Shown here piece after piece: positions 1-7,847 of a stretch of DNA of 34,467 bases. The translations under genes were made by a program, and so were the position numbers. The stretch comes from PALSA-1004 sp046715035 (GTDB taxonomy: Bacteria; Pseudomonadota; Gammaproteobacteria; Burkholderiales; SG8-41). How positions within the stretch are numbered: position 1 is the first letter of the stretch; each line of letters starts with the position of its first letter. The DNA lies in assembly GCA_046715035.1 (NCBI GenBank), contig JBKJZR010000055.1:1-34467 (forward strand), written 5' to 3'. A model generated the notes under the pieces. It was given only the letters and a program-made list of their open reading frames with translations. It searched no databases and had not been told where the DNA came from.

Positions 1-902
1 TGAGCCGGAAACGCACGTTACCGCGCTGGCGCAGCGACACGTTCGCGGCAAGTGATCATTCCCTCCCCTTCAAGGGGACGGCTGGGGAGGGTGTGGGTGA
101 CCACCCCCATCCCGGCCTTCCCCCTGAAGAGGAAGGTGAGAATAGCGCTGCGCGGGGAATCATCGGCGAAGTGGTGCTGCTCGTCGATACGTTCAACAAT
201 TACTTCGAGCCCGAGAATGCGCGCGCGGCGCTGGCCGTGCTGCGCGCAGCCGGCTATCTCGTGCATCTGCCGCGCGCGCGCGACAGCACGCGGCCGTTGT
301 GCTGCGGCCGCACGTTCCTTGCCGCGGGCCTCGTCGACGAGGCGAGGGCCGAAGCGCGGCGCACGATCGCCGCTTTGAAGCCGTTCGCCGATCGCGGCGT
401 GCCCGTCATCGGTCTCGAGCCCTCGTGCCTGCTCGGGCTGCGCGACGAGTTCATCTCGATGCTGCCCGACGGCGACGCCGCCGAGCTGGCGCTGAATGCG
501 TGGCTGTTCGAGGAATTCATCGCCCGCGAAGCGGATGCGGGAAGGCTGAAGCTGAACCTCAAGCCGCTGCCGCAGAAAAAAGCATTGCTCCACGGCCATT
601 GCCACCAGAAAGCCTTCGACGTGATGCCCGCCGTCCACAAGGTACTCGGGCTCGTGCCGCAGCTCGACGTCGAGCTGATTGAATCATCGTGTTGTGGCAT
701 GGCGGGGAGCTTCGGTTATGAGGAGGAGCACTTCGAGATTTCAATGACGATGGCCGAAGCGAGCCTGCTGCCGAAAGTGCGCGCGGCCGGCGCCAACACG
801 CTGATCGTCGCCGACGGCACGAGCTGCCGGCACCAGATCAGGGACGGCGCGGGCCGCGAGGCGATCCACGTCGCCCGCGTACTGCAAGAGGCGCTGGCCT
901 GA
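1..902 (+). CDS. FAD-linked oxidase / Fe-S oxidoreductase, C-terminal part (5' end outside window)
   Basis: This is the Fe-S end of a glycolate oxidase or D-lactate dehydrogenase-type flavoprotein, which oxidises 2-hydroxy acids and passes electrons on through Fe-S centres. Two cysteine-rich CCG domains are visible: LCCGRTFLAAG near 298-330 with EPSCLLGLRDEF downstream, and GHCHQKAF followed by SSCCGMAGSFGYE near 595-720. The frame is open from base 3, and the residues before the palindrome (RKRTLPRWRSDTF) look like the linker that normally precedes the first CCG domain. I therefore read the gene as continuing in from the left edge rather than starting at the GTG at 93. The linker is lengthened by an in-frame palindromic element (61-137). 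Whether the protein is still active cannot be told. The N-terminal FAD domain is not in the window. Confidence 0.85.
   Translation, partial: SRKRTLPRWRSDTFAASDHSLPFKGTAGEGVGDHPHPGLPPEEEGENSAARGIIGEVVLLVDTFNNYFEPENARAALAVLRAAGYLVHLPRARDSTRPLCCGRTFLAAGLVDEARAEARRTIAALKPFADRGVPVIGLEPSCLLGLRDEFISMLPDGDAAELALNAWLFEEFIAREADAGRLKLNLKPLPQKKALLHGHCHQKAFDVMPAVHKVLGLVPQLDVELIESSCCGMAGSFGYEEEHFEISMTMAEASLLPKVRAAGANTLIVADGTSCRHQIRDGAGREAIHVARVLQEALA
61..137. repeat. Imperfect palindromic G/C-rich element inside a coding region
   Basis: The left arm (CCCTCCCCTTCAAGGGGACG onward) and the right arm (about 102-137, ending CCTGAAGAGGAAGG) are imperfect reverse complements. They meet at the small palindrome GGGTGACCACCC (95-106). 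Such C/G-rich palindromes are usually intergenic repeats in proteobacteria. Here the element is translated as part of the Fe-S oxidoreductase without a stop or frameshift, adding roughly 25 codons. No second copy was found in this window. Confidence 0.6.
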
Positions 903-1166
903 CTGCACAAAACCGTCTCAGGCCGCATCCAGCAACATCTTCTCCGTCTCAGGCAGCCCGCAGGGGTCGACCGTTCCTCCGCGCTCGCAATCCGTGAGCT
1001 GCCGTACATCGACGCGGCGCGCACCGGGTTCGCAAGATCAAGATTTAGTGTGGGATGAGAGCGCAGACTGAAGTAGGATTGACAGTCACGCGGCGAGTAT
1101 CGCGCCTCGTGCGTGCCGCCTCACGGGGCGGTTCACTCGCCGAACAACTCGCCTAGCCCGGAGCTT

Positions 1167-2417
1167 ATGAAAACGGGATACAAAGTCGTCATCGCGATCG
1201 CCGCGGTCGGGGCAGCCCTGATCGCGGCCCTCTATGTGATTACCTCGAGCGTCTTCGAGCCGCCGCAGCGCCAGGGTCCGCCCGGACTGGTCACGCAGGG
1301 GACGGAGCCGCGCCTGTGGCTGATGGTCAAGCAGGAAGAGCGCAAGCAGGTAAGCGGTCCCGCGGGCACGCGCTTCAGCGCGTCCAGCGTGCGCTGGGAG
1401 ACGCGTTACCATTTCGAGCTGCGCGCGCACGACACCAAGACAACACAGCCGGTGTGGAAAAAGCGGCTGTTGACGCTGCGCGAGAAAGACGGCGGGCACG
1501 CCGCGCAGGCACGGATCCTGGGGCAGGATCGCGACTCGGTCTGGCTGTTCGTGCACGACCAGCCGATTGCCGTTGCGATCGCTGATGGCGCAGTCATCGC
1601 CGACCGCGCTCGCATCGAGCAGGCCAATCCCAAGCTCAAAGGGCTGATTCCCAGCGAGCTCAAGTTTTACACCTACGATAACGGGCTCGTGATCACGACA
1701 GCCGACGCGAGGCGCATCTACGTGCGCGGGCCCGACTACGTGGCGACCTCGTATAAGCCGGCGAGTGAGGAGGTGTTCAGGCATCTCGCCTTCATGTCGA
1801 CCACTTGGAACGGCGGCTTCCGCACGCGGGATTTCCTCCTGCGCCACGGCACGGTCGGGGGACGTTGGGTCGGCCTGTACAGCGACGCCGAGGCCGCCGA
1901 CGCCGCCAATGACCCGTCCGGTGACAAGCTCAAGGACCCCAGACGGGTGCGCGACGAGGGCGCGATGGCGCGGCGCAGTTTCTGGACCGCGCGTATCGGC
2001 AAGAGCGGCGAATCATCGAAGGGCCGCCGCGACCGGCTTGCCGAGGTCGTGCGGCTCGCCGGAGCGCAGGAAATGTTGCAGGCCGGTATGCTTCCCGCGG
2101 CGGGATCGATGGACCCGCTGCAGCTCAAGAATCCGGACGGAATCGTCGTGCTGTACCGCACACGCGTAGATACGGAAGGCCGCCTGGCGATCGCGCGCCT
2201 GGACAAAGACTTTCGCGAGCAGTGGACCCGCATACTGCCGTTTCCCGAACTGACAAACCGCTGGGAGTTTCCCGACCGATTGCTGCTGATGGGTGCCATC
2301 CAGCATGCCGAGGGCGGCGTTTCGCGGTGGCAGGATTTTATCGTCGCCCTCGATCTGCGCGACGGCCGCATGCAGGCGTGGAACCTGACGTTCGAGCGCA
2401 GCCAGCTGACGGAATGA
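1167..2417 (+). CDS. Membrane-anchored protein of unknown function (possibly PA2928-like)
   Basis: This is a 416-residue protein with a short basic N-terminus and one hydrophobic segment at about residues 5-25 (YKVVIAIAAVGAALIAALYV), then a large soluble domain probably facing the periplasm. The soluble part has repeated W/F-rich beta-type strands such as SVRWETRYHFELRAHD, GQDRDSVWLFVHDQPIAV and TYDNGLVITTADARRIYV, which suggests a propeller-like or PQQ-like sheet protein. From memory it resembles the uncharacterised group named after Pseudomonas PA2928, but I hold this loosely. I chose the ATG at 1167 over the upstream ATG at 1113 because it puts the membrane anchor at the N-terminus and has a GGAG-like site just upstream. 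It ends 42 bp before the amidohydrolase, so it may or may not be in that operon. No function is proposed. Confidence 0.7.
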   Translation: MKTGYKVVIAIAAVGAALIAALYVITSSVFEPPQRQGPPGLVTQGTEPRLWLMVKQEERKQVSGPAGTRFSASSVRWETRYHFELRAHDTKTTQPVWKKRLLTLREKDGGHAAQARILGQDRDSVWLFVHDQPIAVAIADGAVIADRARIEQANPKLKGLIPSELKFYTYDNGLVITTADARRIYVRGPDYVATSYKPASEEVFRHLAFMSTTWNGGFRTRDFLLRHGTVGGRWVGLYSDAEAADAANDPSGDKLKDPRRVRDEGAMARRSFWTARIGKSGESSKGRRDRLAEVVRLAGAQEMLQAGMLPAAGSMDPLQLKNPDGIVVLYRTRVDTEGRLAIARLDKDFREQWTRILPFPELTNRWEFPDRLLLMGAIQHAEGGVSRWQDFIVALDLRDGRMQAWNLTFERSQLTE

Positions 2418-2459
2418 TCCGCTGGCGCTTGGGGAACGAAATCTGACGGGAGGCTTGCC

Positions 2460-3500
2460 TTGGTCATCGACACTCACGCGCACGCGCTCGACATCGCGTT
2501 CCTGGACGGCCTCTGCCGCAAGCCGGCGTTCGGACTTTCCGCCGAACGCGGCAGCGACGGCCGGTTCGTGATCAAACGCGGCGACAGCAACCCGCATTCG
2601 CTCGACGAGAATCTGTCGGACCTGCCGGGGCGCATCTCGAGCCTCACGCGCCGCGGCGTCGATCTGCAGCTGATCGGGCCGCCGCCCGGCTTTGTGGCGT
2701 GGCCCGGCGGGTGCGCGGGGGTCGAATACGCGCGCGCGCTCAACGAGCACGGCGCGCGCTTGGCCGCGCAAGGGGAAGGGCGGCTCGAGCTGATGGCGGC
2801 GCTCGCACTCGATGCGCCCGGCCGCTGCGCCTACGAGCTCGAGCGCGTCGTCGATCGCTACGGCGCGCGTTCGGCGCTGCTGCCAACGACGGCCGGCGGC
2901 GCGCCGCTCGACCGCCCCGAATACGATGCGCTGTTCAGCGTCGCCGAAAAGCTCGGGCTGCTGCTCTTCATGCATCCGGTCTCGGCAGAGGAGCCTGCGC
3001 GCTTCCCGTTGTACGGTATGCAGGTGCTCGTGCAGTGGCCCTTCGAGACCAGCCTTGCCGTCAGCCGCCTCATTTTCGAGGGGGTGCTCGACCGGCATCC
3101 GGGATTGCAGCTGCTGCTCGCCCACGGTGGAGGCAATCTGGTCTTTCTCAAGGGGCGGCTCAATTCCGCTTATGAAGCGACCGGCTGGGAAGCCGATCCC
3201 TACTACCGCAAGCATGTCAGCAAGCCTCCCGGCGATTACTACCGGCAGATGTACTTCGACACGTGCTCGCTGTCGCCCGGATCCGTCGATTTCACCATCG
3301 CGATCGCGGGCGCCGACCGCGTGATGTTCGGCACGGACTATCCGTTCGACATCGGCGATCCCGAAGCGAAGCGCGCGCTGCCGGCGCTGAACCGCCTCAC
3401 GCACGAGGACCAGCGGCAGATTTTCTCAGAGAACGCGCAGGGCGTGCTCGGGGCGGCCCGAAAACCCGCGATGTCCCGGCGCGTGCCCGAGGCCGGGTGA
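2460..3500 (+). CDS. Amidohydrolase family 2 protein (ACMSD-like)
   Basis: This is a 346-residue TIM-barrel metal-dependent hydrolase or decarboxylase of the amidohydrolase-2 group, which includes 2-amino-3-carboxymuconate-6-semialdehyde decarboxylase (ACMSD). Visible metal-site residues are the H-x-H motif at the very N-terminus (DTHAH, H6 and H8), H172 in LLFMHP, H222 in LLAHGGGN and D293 in FGTDYPFD. The start is taken as TTG 2460, six bases after a clear GGAGG. GTG 2463 is a possible alternative. The stop overlaps the GTG start of the next gene (GTGA), showing translational coupling with the triple RidA-fold gene. ACMSD acts next to a RidA-family 2-aminomuconate deaminase in 3-hydroxyanthranilate breakdown, so the pairing here suggests an aminated ring-cleavage or similar enamine intermediate. 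The actual substrate is unknown. Confidence 0.85.
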   Translation: MVIDTHAHALDIAFLDGLCRKPAFGLSAERGSDGRFVIKRGDSNPHSLDENLSDLPGRISSLTRRGVDLQLIGPPPGFVAWPGGCAGVEYARALNEHGARLAAQGEGRLELMAALALDAPGRCAYELERVVDRYGARSALLPTTAGGAPLDRPEYDALFSVAEKLGLLLFMHPVSAEEPARFPLYGMQVLVQWPFETSLAVSRLIFEGVLDRHPGLQLLLAHGGGNLVFLKGRLNSAYEATGWEADPYYRKHVSKPPGDYYRQMYFDTCSLSPGSVDFTIAIAGADRVMFGTDYPFDIGDPEAKRALPALNRLTHEDQRQIFSENAQGVLGAARKPAMSRRVPEAG

Positions 3501-4879
3501 AAAAGGAGATCGTCTCCCGCAGCGCAGTGGCTGCGCCGGTGGCAGGATTCCCGGTCGCCACGCGCGCCGGCCACCTACTGTTCATCTCCGGCCGCGCAGG
3601 GCTCGATTACGCGACCGGCATGCCGCTTACGGGGTATCGCGAGCTCGGTCGCAAGCCAGTGCCTGCGCTCGGCTTGCTCGCCCCCGACAGCTGGGAAGAG
3701 GTGTTCGTGTCCCAGGCGGCGCGCATCTACGAAGATCTCGAGACGCTGCTCGCGGAGCACGGCGCGCGCAGGACGGACCTGCTTTTCTACAGCATCTACG
3801 CGCGCGAGATGCGCAACTTTCCCGTCATTGCGCGCACGCGCGCAGCCCTGTTCGAAGGCGGCGTCGCGCCTCCGAGCACGGCGTCGCAGGTGCCGGGACT
3901 GTTGTACCCCGAGGCGGTGGTTTACTTCGATCCGCTGGCGATCATCCCGGATCCGGCGCGGGGAATTGCGAAGCAGGTGTTGTCGTCCCGGCATGTCGTC
4001 CAGGGGCCGCTCTCGAACTACGAGCTCGCCACGCGCGCCGGCGACTACACCTTCTATGCGGGCGTCGTCGGCGCGCATCCGGAAACCGGGATGATCGTCT
4101 GCGGCGCGGACGAGCTGCGCGATGACGCATGGCCGCGGCCGGCCGGTGGACTCGCCGCACGCCTGCGGCTCGAGCCGCTCTCCGCGCAGACTTACACGAT
4201 ATACAGGCTGATGCGCGACATGCTCGAAGAGCATGGCACAGGCTTAACGAATCTGCTGCGGGTCAATGCGTACCTGCGCGACATGGGCGAGCTGCCGGAG
4301 ATGGAGCGCATCGCCGGCCAGTTTTTTCCGGGAGCTGCGCCGGCGGGCACCGCGATCGGGGTCGAAAGTCTGGCGCGGCGCGACTTCTATATCGAAATCG
4401 AAGGCATCACCTATGGTGGTGTGGTGCAGAGATGCCCGACCCAGCCGGAGGTTGCGTCGTGGGGACAGTACGCGAACGCGGTGCGCGGCGGCGAGCTGGT
4501 CTTTGTCTCGGGGCTGTTCGGCTGCGATGCGGCATCCGGCCGCATGGTGGCACGTCCTGCGGACCTGAATCCGGTGCATGAGCACGAAGTCGAGCACATC
4601 ATCCGCGGGACGCAATTGCGCACGCGCGCACAGCTTGCGGCGGCGGTGCAGGCACGCCATATCGTCGCGCAGTTGGGTGCGGTGCTCGAGCATCTGGGCT
4701 CGCACCTGAATTCGCTGCTCAAAGTCACCGTCTACTTGCGCGACATGGCGGACTGTCCCGTCGTACACAACGTTCTGCGCGCGACGCTGGGCGACGATCC
4801 CCCCGCGATCACCACGCTCGCGGTGGCCGATTTGCCCCTGCGGGAAGCCCGGCTGCAGATCGAGGCAGTGGCACTGTGA
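3497..4879 (+). CDS. Triple-domain RidA/YjgF-fold protein 1
   Basis: This 460-residue protein is made of three RidA-like repeats, at about residues 15-150, 165-305 and 320-460. Each has the family pattern of a buried strand (GHLLFISGRAG, GDYTFYAGVVG, GELVFVSGLFG), a helix pair (EDLETLLAEHG, RDMLEEHGTGL, GAVLEHLGSHL), a strand with an aromatic residue (FYSIYARE, VNAYLRDMG, VTVYLRDMA) and a terminal strand. In archetypal RidA an arginine before the last strand binds the substrate carboxylate. The matching positions here read PST (126-128), AGT (282-284) and AIT (437-439), so it is absent in all three. The start is GTG 3497, overlapping the amidohydrolase stop, with a GAGG-like site upstream. 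RidA proteins normally form trimers of a 15-kDa unit, so this chain could make a pseudo-trimer from one polypeptide. Catalytic role unknown. Confidence 0.85.
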   Translation: MKKEIVSRSAVAAPVAGFPVATRAGHLLFISGRAGLDYATGMPLTGYRELGRKPVPALGLLAPDSWEEVFVSQAARIYEDLETLLAEHGARRTDLLFYSIYAREMRNFPVIARTRAALFEGGVAPPSTASQVPGLLYPEAVVYFDPLAIIPDPARGIAKQVLSSRHVVQGPLSNYELATRAGDYTFYAGVVGAHPETGMIVCGADELRDDAWPRPAGGLAARLRLEPLSAQTYTIYRLMRDMLEEHGTGLTNLLRVNAYLRDMGELPEMERIAGQFFPGAAPAGTAIGVESLARRDFYIEIEGITYGGVVQRCPTQPEVASWGQYANAVRGGELVFVSGLFGCDAASGRMVARPADLNPVHEHEVEHIIRGTQLRTRAQLAAAVQARHIVAQLGAVLEHLGSHLNSLLKVTVYLRDMADCPVVHNVLRATLGDDPPAITTLAVADLPLREARLQIEAVAL

Positions 4880-4883
4880 TCAG

Positions 4884-4900
4884 GGCGGCCGCTGGCCGCC
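4884..4900 (+). other. GC-rich hairpin after the first triple RidA-fold gene
   Basis: GGCGGCC, loop GCT, GGCCGCC forms a perfect 7-bp stem five bases after the stop codon. There is no T-run, so it is not a classical intrinsic terminator. It could attenuate transcription or stabilise the upstream mRNA end within the operon. Confidence 0.45.
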
Positions 4901-5062
4901 GCCCTCGGTCGGCACGGGTGCGCTATGGAACGACACGCTTGCGCGCTACGCCTTCACGATGCAGGATGTGCTGCACCCGCCCGGGTGGGGGAATCGTGTC
5001 CGCAATGCTGCCAAGACCGAACGCAGCGCGCGCAAGGCAACCGCTAACGCAGGAGTCCAGCC

Positions 5063-5509
5063 ATGGAAAAGCGCAGGGTCGTGCTTCCGGATATCGAGCG
5101 GTTCTACGCCGCGACGCTGCACCGGAGCATTCCGGAATATCAGCCGATCAGGATCGCCCATGCGATCGTGACCAAAGGCGGCCACACCTTGCGTATGTCC
5201 GGCTACCCGGCGATCGGTCCCGACGGCATCATCGGCAGGAATGACATGCGTGTGCAGACGCTGCAGGCGCTCGACTATGTGAAGCGCACCGTCGAGGCGG
5301 GGGGCGGCACGTGGGACGACATCGTCCACATGACGTTTTATTTCACCGACCGCGAGAAATGGCATCGCGAAGCGATTCCCGCGCGCGTCGAATTTTTCCA
5401 GCAGCATACGCGCAGCGGCGAGCTGCCGTGCATCACGTCGATCGGGGTTGCTGCGCTGATGCATGCCGACATGCTGATCGAAGTGGAAGCAACCGCGGTC
5501 TGGGATTGA
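5063..5509 (+). CDS. Single-domain RidA-family protein
   Basis: This 148-residue protein has the normal RidA length, with the typical order of strand (HTLRMSGYPAIGPDG), helix (TLQALDYVKRTVEAGGGTWD), strand (IVHMTFYFTD), helix (ARVEFFQQHT) and final strand (MLIEVEATAVW). The substrate-binding arginine expected in the P-x-R-S segment is replaced, because the segment reads ELPCITSIGV (residues 120-129, isoleucine at 124). It therefore belongs to an arginine-lacking Rid subgroup rather than being a proven imine deaminase. It starts at ATG 5063 with AGGAG eight bases upstream. It lies 183 bp after the triple RidA-fold gene and 16 bp before the TctC receptor, in the same direction. A 2-aminomuconate deaminase-like role would fit the ACMSD-like neighbour but is inference. 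Confidence 0.88.
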   Translation: MEKRRVVLPDIERFYAATLHRSIPEYQPIRIAHAIVTKGGHTLRMSGYPAIGPDGIIGRNDMRVQTLQALDYVKRTVEAGGGTWDDIVHMTFYFTDREKWHREAIPARVEFFQQHTRSGELPCITSIGVAALMHADMLIEVEATAVWD

Positions 5510-5525
5510 CTTGGGTGGAGGGCTC

Positions 5526-6533
5526 ATGAGCACTTCGGTGCAGGCGGGTCGGCTGTTGTGGGCGGTCGCATTGCTGGCAACGGCCGGCGAGCTGGTGATG
5601 GCGCAGAATAAACCGATCGCCGGCGACGCCAGGGATTACCCCCACAAGCCGATACGCTGGATCATCGATTTCGGCGCGGGTGGACTATCCGATACGCTCG
5701 CCCGCTTCGTGGCGCAGAAGCTCGCCGAGAGCTGGGGCCAGCCGATCATCAACGAGGCGCGGCCGGGGGTCAACGGCACGATCGCCTATGATCTCGCGGC
5801 GAAAGCCACGCCGGACGGCTACACGCTGGTTTTCCTGTCGACGCCGTTTTCGATCAACGCCAGCGTCTACGCCAAGCTGCCTTATGACACGCGCCGGGAT
5901 TTCGCGGCGATTACGCTGATCGCGATGTACCCGAATATCCTGGTGGCGCACCCGAAGGTGCCCGCCAAAACCGTCGCCGAGCTCATCAACTACGCCAAGA
6001 GCAAGCCGGGCGGCCCGACGTGGGCGACCGTCGGCGCAGGCAGCTCGCCCTACCTCGCAACCGAGCTCTTCCGCAAGCAAGCGGGATTCGACGGCGTCCA
6101 CGTGCCTTACAATTCGAGCCCGGTGGCGCTCGCGGATCTGGCGGGCGGCCGGATCGAGTTCATGTTCGTCAACATGCCTACCGCAATCACGTTCATTCGG
6201 GGTAATCGCATCCGGCCCGTCGGCATCGCATCTCCCGCGCGCAGCGCGCTGCTGCCCGATGTGCCAACGATCGCAGAGTCGGGCTTGCCCGGGTTTCAAT
6301 CGGTCGGCTATGCCGGCGCTGCCGCGCCCGCAAGGGTGTCGAAGGCGATCATCGACAAGCTCAATGCGGAAATGGTGCGCGCGCTCAAAATGGCGGACGT
6401 GCAGGAGCGCATCCAGAACCTAGGCGGCGAGCCGCGCTCGAGCACTCCGGCTGAGTTCCAGCGCTTTCTCGAGGATGAGATCGCCCGCTGGGCGCCCGTC
6501 GCCCGGGACGCCGGCGTCAAGCTCGAACGCTGA
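5526..6533 (+). CDS. Bug/TctC-family periplasmic receptor 1
   Basis: This is a 335-residue tripartite-tricarboxylate-transporter-type solute-binding protein. It has an N-terminal secretion signal (hydrophobic stretch LLWAVALLATAGELVMA, cleavage likely near AQN). Family landmarks are YPHKPIRWIIDFGAGGLSD, NEARPGVNGTIA, ATPDGYTLVFLSTP, HVPYNSSPVALADLAGGRIE and LPDVPTIAESG. Members bind small carboxylates or amides in the periplasm. The start is ATG 5526, three bases after a GGAGGG; the in-frame GTG at 5511 has no such site. No TctA/TctB membrane genes are present, so it must use a transporter encoded elsewhere or act as a sensor. Position in the RidA-fold operon suggests that it captures the substrate of that pathway. 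Confidence 0.92.
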   Translation: MSTSVQAGRLLWAVALLATAGELVMAQNKPIAGDARDYPHKPIRWIIDFGAGGLSDTLARFVAQKLAESWGQPIINEARPGVNGTIAYDLAAKATPDGYTLVFLSTPFSINASVYAKLPYDTRRDFAAITLIAMYPNILVAHPKVPAKTVAELINYAKSKPGGPTWATVGAGSSPYLATELFRKQAGFDGVHVPYNSSPVALADLAGGRIEFMFVNMPTAITFIRGNRIRPVGIASPARSALLPDVPTIAESGLPGFQSVGYAGAAAPARVSKAIIDKLNAEMVRALKMADVQERIQNLGGEPRSSTPAEFQRFLEDEIARWAPVARDAGVKLER

Positions 6534-6541
6534 GGCGACAG

Positions 6542-7825
6542 ATGCCGGATACCCCCACAGCCATCGGCGCCGTGCGCATCCCCGGCACCGACGTTCACTG
6601 CGCGCCCGCGATCAAGGCCGGCAACTGGGTGTTCCTGACGGGTATCGAGGCGGTCGACTATGCGACCGGCCTGCATGCGGCAGTCGCGGGGCATCCCGGG
6701 TTGCCGCATCACGCGCTGCCCAGGCACCGGCGCGAAGGCGATTTCATCTGCGCGCGCTTCAGGGAATTGCTCGAACAGGCGGGCACCAGCTTCGCCCACA
6801 CGGTCCGGCTCGATCAGTACTACCCGACGTGGAAAGCCGTCGATCCTTACCACCTCGCGCGGCGGGCGGCGTTCGGGGATTACATACCGCCGAGCACATC
6901 GGTGATCATGAGCGAGCTGCTGACGCCCGGCGCGGACATTACTGCATCGCTCCTTGCCGTCGTACCCGGCGGTGGCCGCGAGCCGCGGCGCATTCCGACG
7001 CCCCAGGTCACCGCGCCCGTCTGGTCGGGATTCGTCCCGGCGGTCGCGGCAGGCGATTTCGTCTTCGTCGCGGGACAGATGGCGCGTGGCGCCGACGGCA
7101 ATCCCGATCCGCGCGCGCACGTCGCGTCGCACAGCCGCTGGGGCGGCTACGAGATCCGCCGGCAGACGGAGTATCTGATCCGGGAAAAGTTATTGCCTGC
7201 GCTGCACGCTGCGGGATCTTCACCCGCCAACGCGGTCAAGGCACAGGTGTATCTGCGCAACGTCGATGACACGTCGCACTTCCTCGATGTCTGGAACAGC
7301 CAGTTCGGAGCCCGCCAGTGCGCGCTTTCGATCGTGCCGACGCTCGATTTCGGACTGGTGCCGGGCGTGATCGAGATCAATCTCATTGCCGTGACCGACG
7401 CGGGCACGACCCAAAAAGCCGTCGTTGACGGCTGCATCCCGGCGGAGATGACCTTCGGCGCCGCGGCGGTGCGCGCGGGCGATCTGCTGTTCTGCTCGGG
7501 ATTAATGGCAGTCGATGGGGGAGGACCGATTGCGGCGGCGCGTGCTGGAGCGGGGATCCCCTATCTGGGGACGCGGGCGCGCGCGCAAATGCAATACATC
7601 GTCGCTGCCATCGATGCGGTGTGCACAGCCGGCGGCACGAAGCTCGCCAATGTCGTGCGCATCCATCAGTTCCACACCGATCTGGGCGAGCTTTACCCGA
7701 TGCTGCGCGCCTGGCAGGAAGCGCTGTCCGGCGCACCCGTTCCCTTCAGCGCGGTGAGGGTACCCGCGCCTTTGGCGGTGCCCGTGTGCAGCGTGATCGT
7801 CGATCCCTGGATATACGCGCCGTAA
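6542..7825 (+). CDS. Triple-domain RidA/YjgF-fold protein 2
   Basis: This 427-residue chain has three RidA-like repeats at about residues 10-141, 155-285 and 300-423. Repeat landmarks include GNWVFLTGIEAVDYATG, GDFVFVAGQMA and GDLLFCSGLMAV near the start of each unit, and VRLDQYYPTW, VKAQVYLRN and VRIHQFHTD in the middle. The arginine position of catalytic RidA is again lost: PPST (116-119), CALS (260-263) and PFSA (401-404). Domain 1 shares the D/Y-ATG and PPST signatures with domain 1 of the upstream triple protein (DYATG, PPST), so the two genes are probably related by an old duplication of a three-domain unit. It starts eight bases after the TctC receptor, and ends 22 bp from the convergent enolase-superfamily gene without an obvious terminator. 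Function unknown. Confidence 0.82.
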   Translation: MPDTPTAIGAVRIPGTDVHCAPAIKAGNWVFLTGIEAVDYATGLHAAVAGHPGLPHHALPRHRREGDFICARFRELLEQAGTSFAHTVRLDQYYPTWKAVDPYHLARRAAFGDYIPPSTSVIMSELLTPGADITASLLAVVPGGGREPRRIPTPQVTAPVWSGFVPAVAAGDFVFVAGQMARGADGNPDPRAHVASHSRWGGYEIRRQTEYLIREKLLPALHAAGSSPANAVKAQVYLRNVDDTSHFLDVWNSQFGARQCALSIVPTLDFGLVPGVIEINLIAVTDAGTTQKAVVDGCIPAEMTFGAAAVRAGDLLFCSGLMAVDGGGPIAAARAGAGIPYLGTRARAQMQYIVAAIDAVCTAGGTKLANVVRIHQFHTDLGELYPMLRAWQEALSGAPVPFSAVRVPAPLAVPVCSVIVDPWIYAP

Positions 7826-7847
7826 CACGGGCGAACTGCGCGAGAAC

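Noticed and set aside
2013..3404. Long minus-strand ORF of 463 codons opposite the amidohydrolase
   Set aside because: Antisense shadow caused by high GC at third positions. Composition is rich in R, A, G and V without motifs, while the plus strand carries clear metal-binding motifs.
3263..3496. Upstream extension of the triple RidA-fold frame to an ATG at 3263
   Set aside because: It would overlap most of the amidohydrolase 3' end, and the extra residues are arginine-rich and unlike RidA. GTG 3497 overlaps the upstream stop and has a ribosome binding site.
4876..5244. GTG-started ORF overlapping the stop of the first triple RidA-fold gene
   Set aside because: The product is arginine-rich with no recognisable fold, and its second half is an out-of-frame reading of the single-domain RidA gene.
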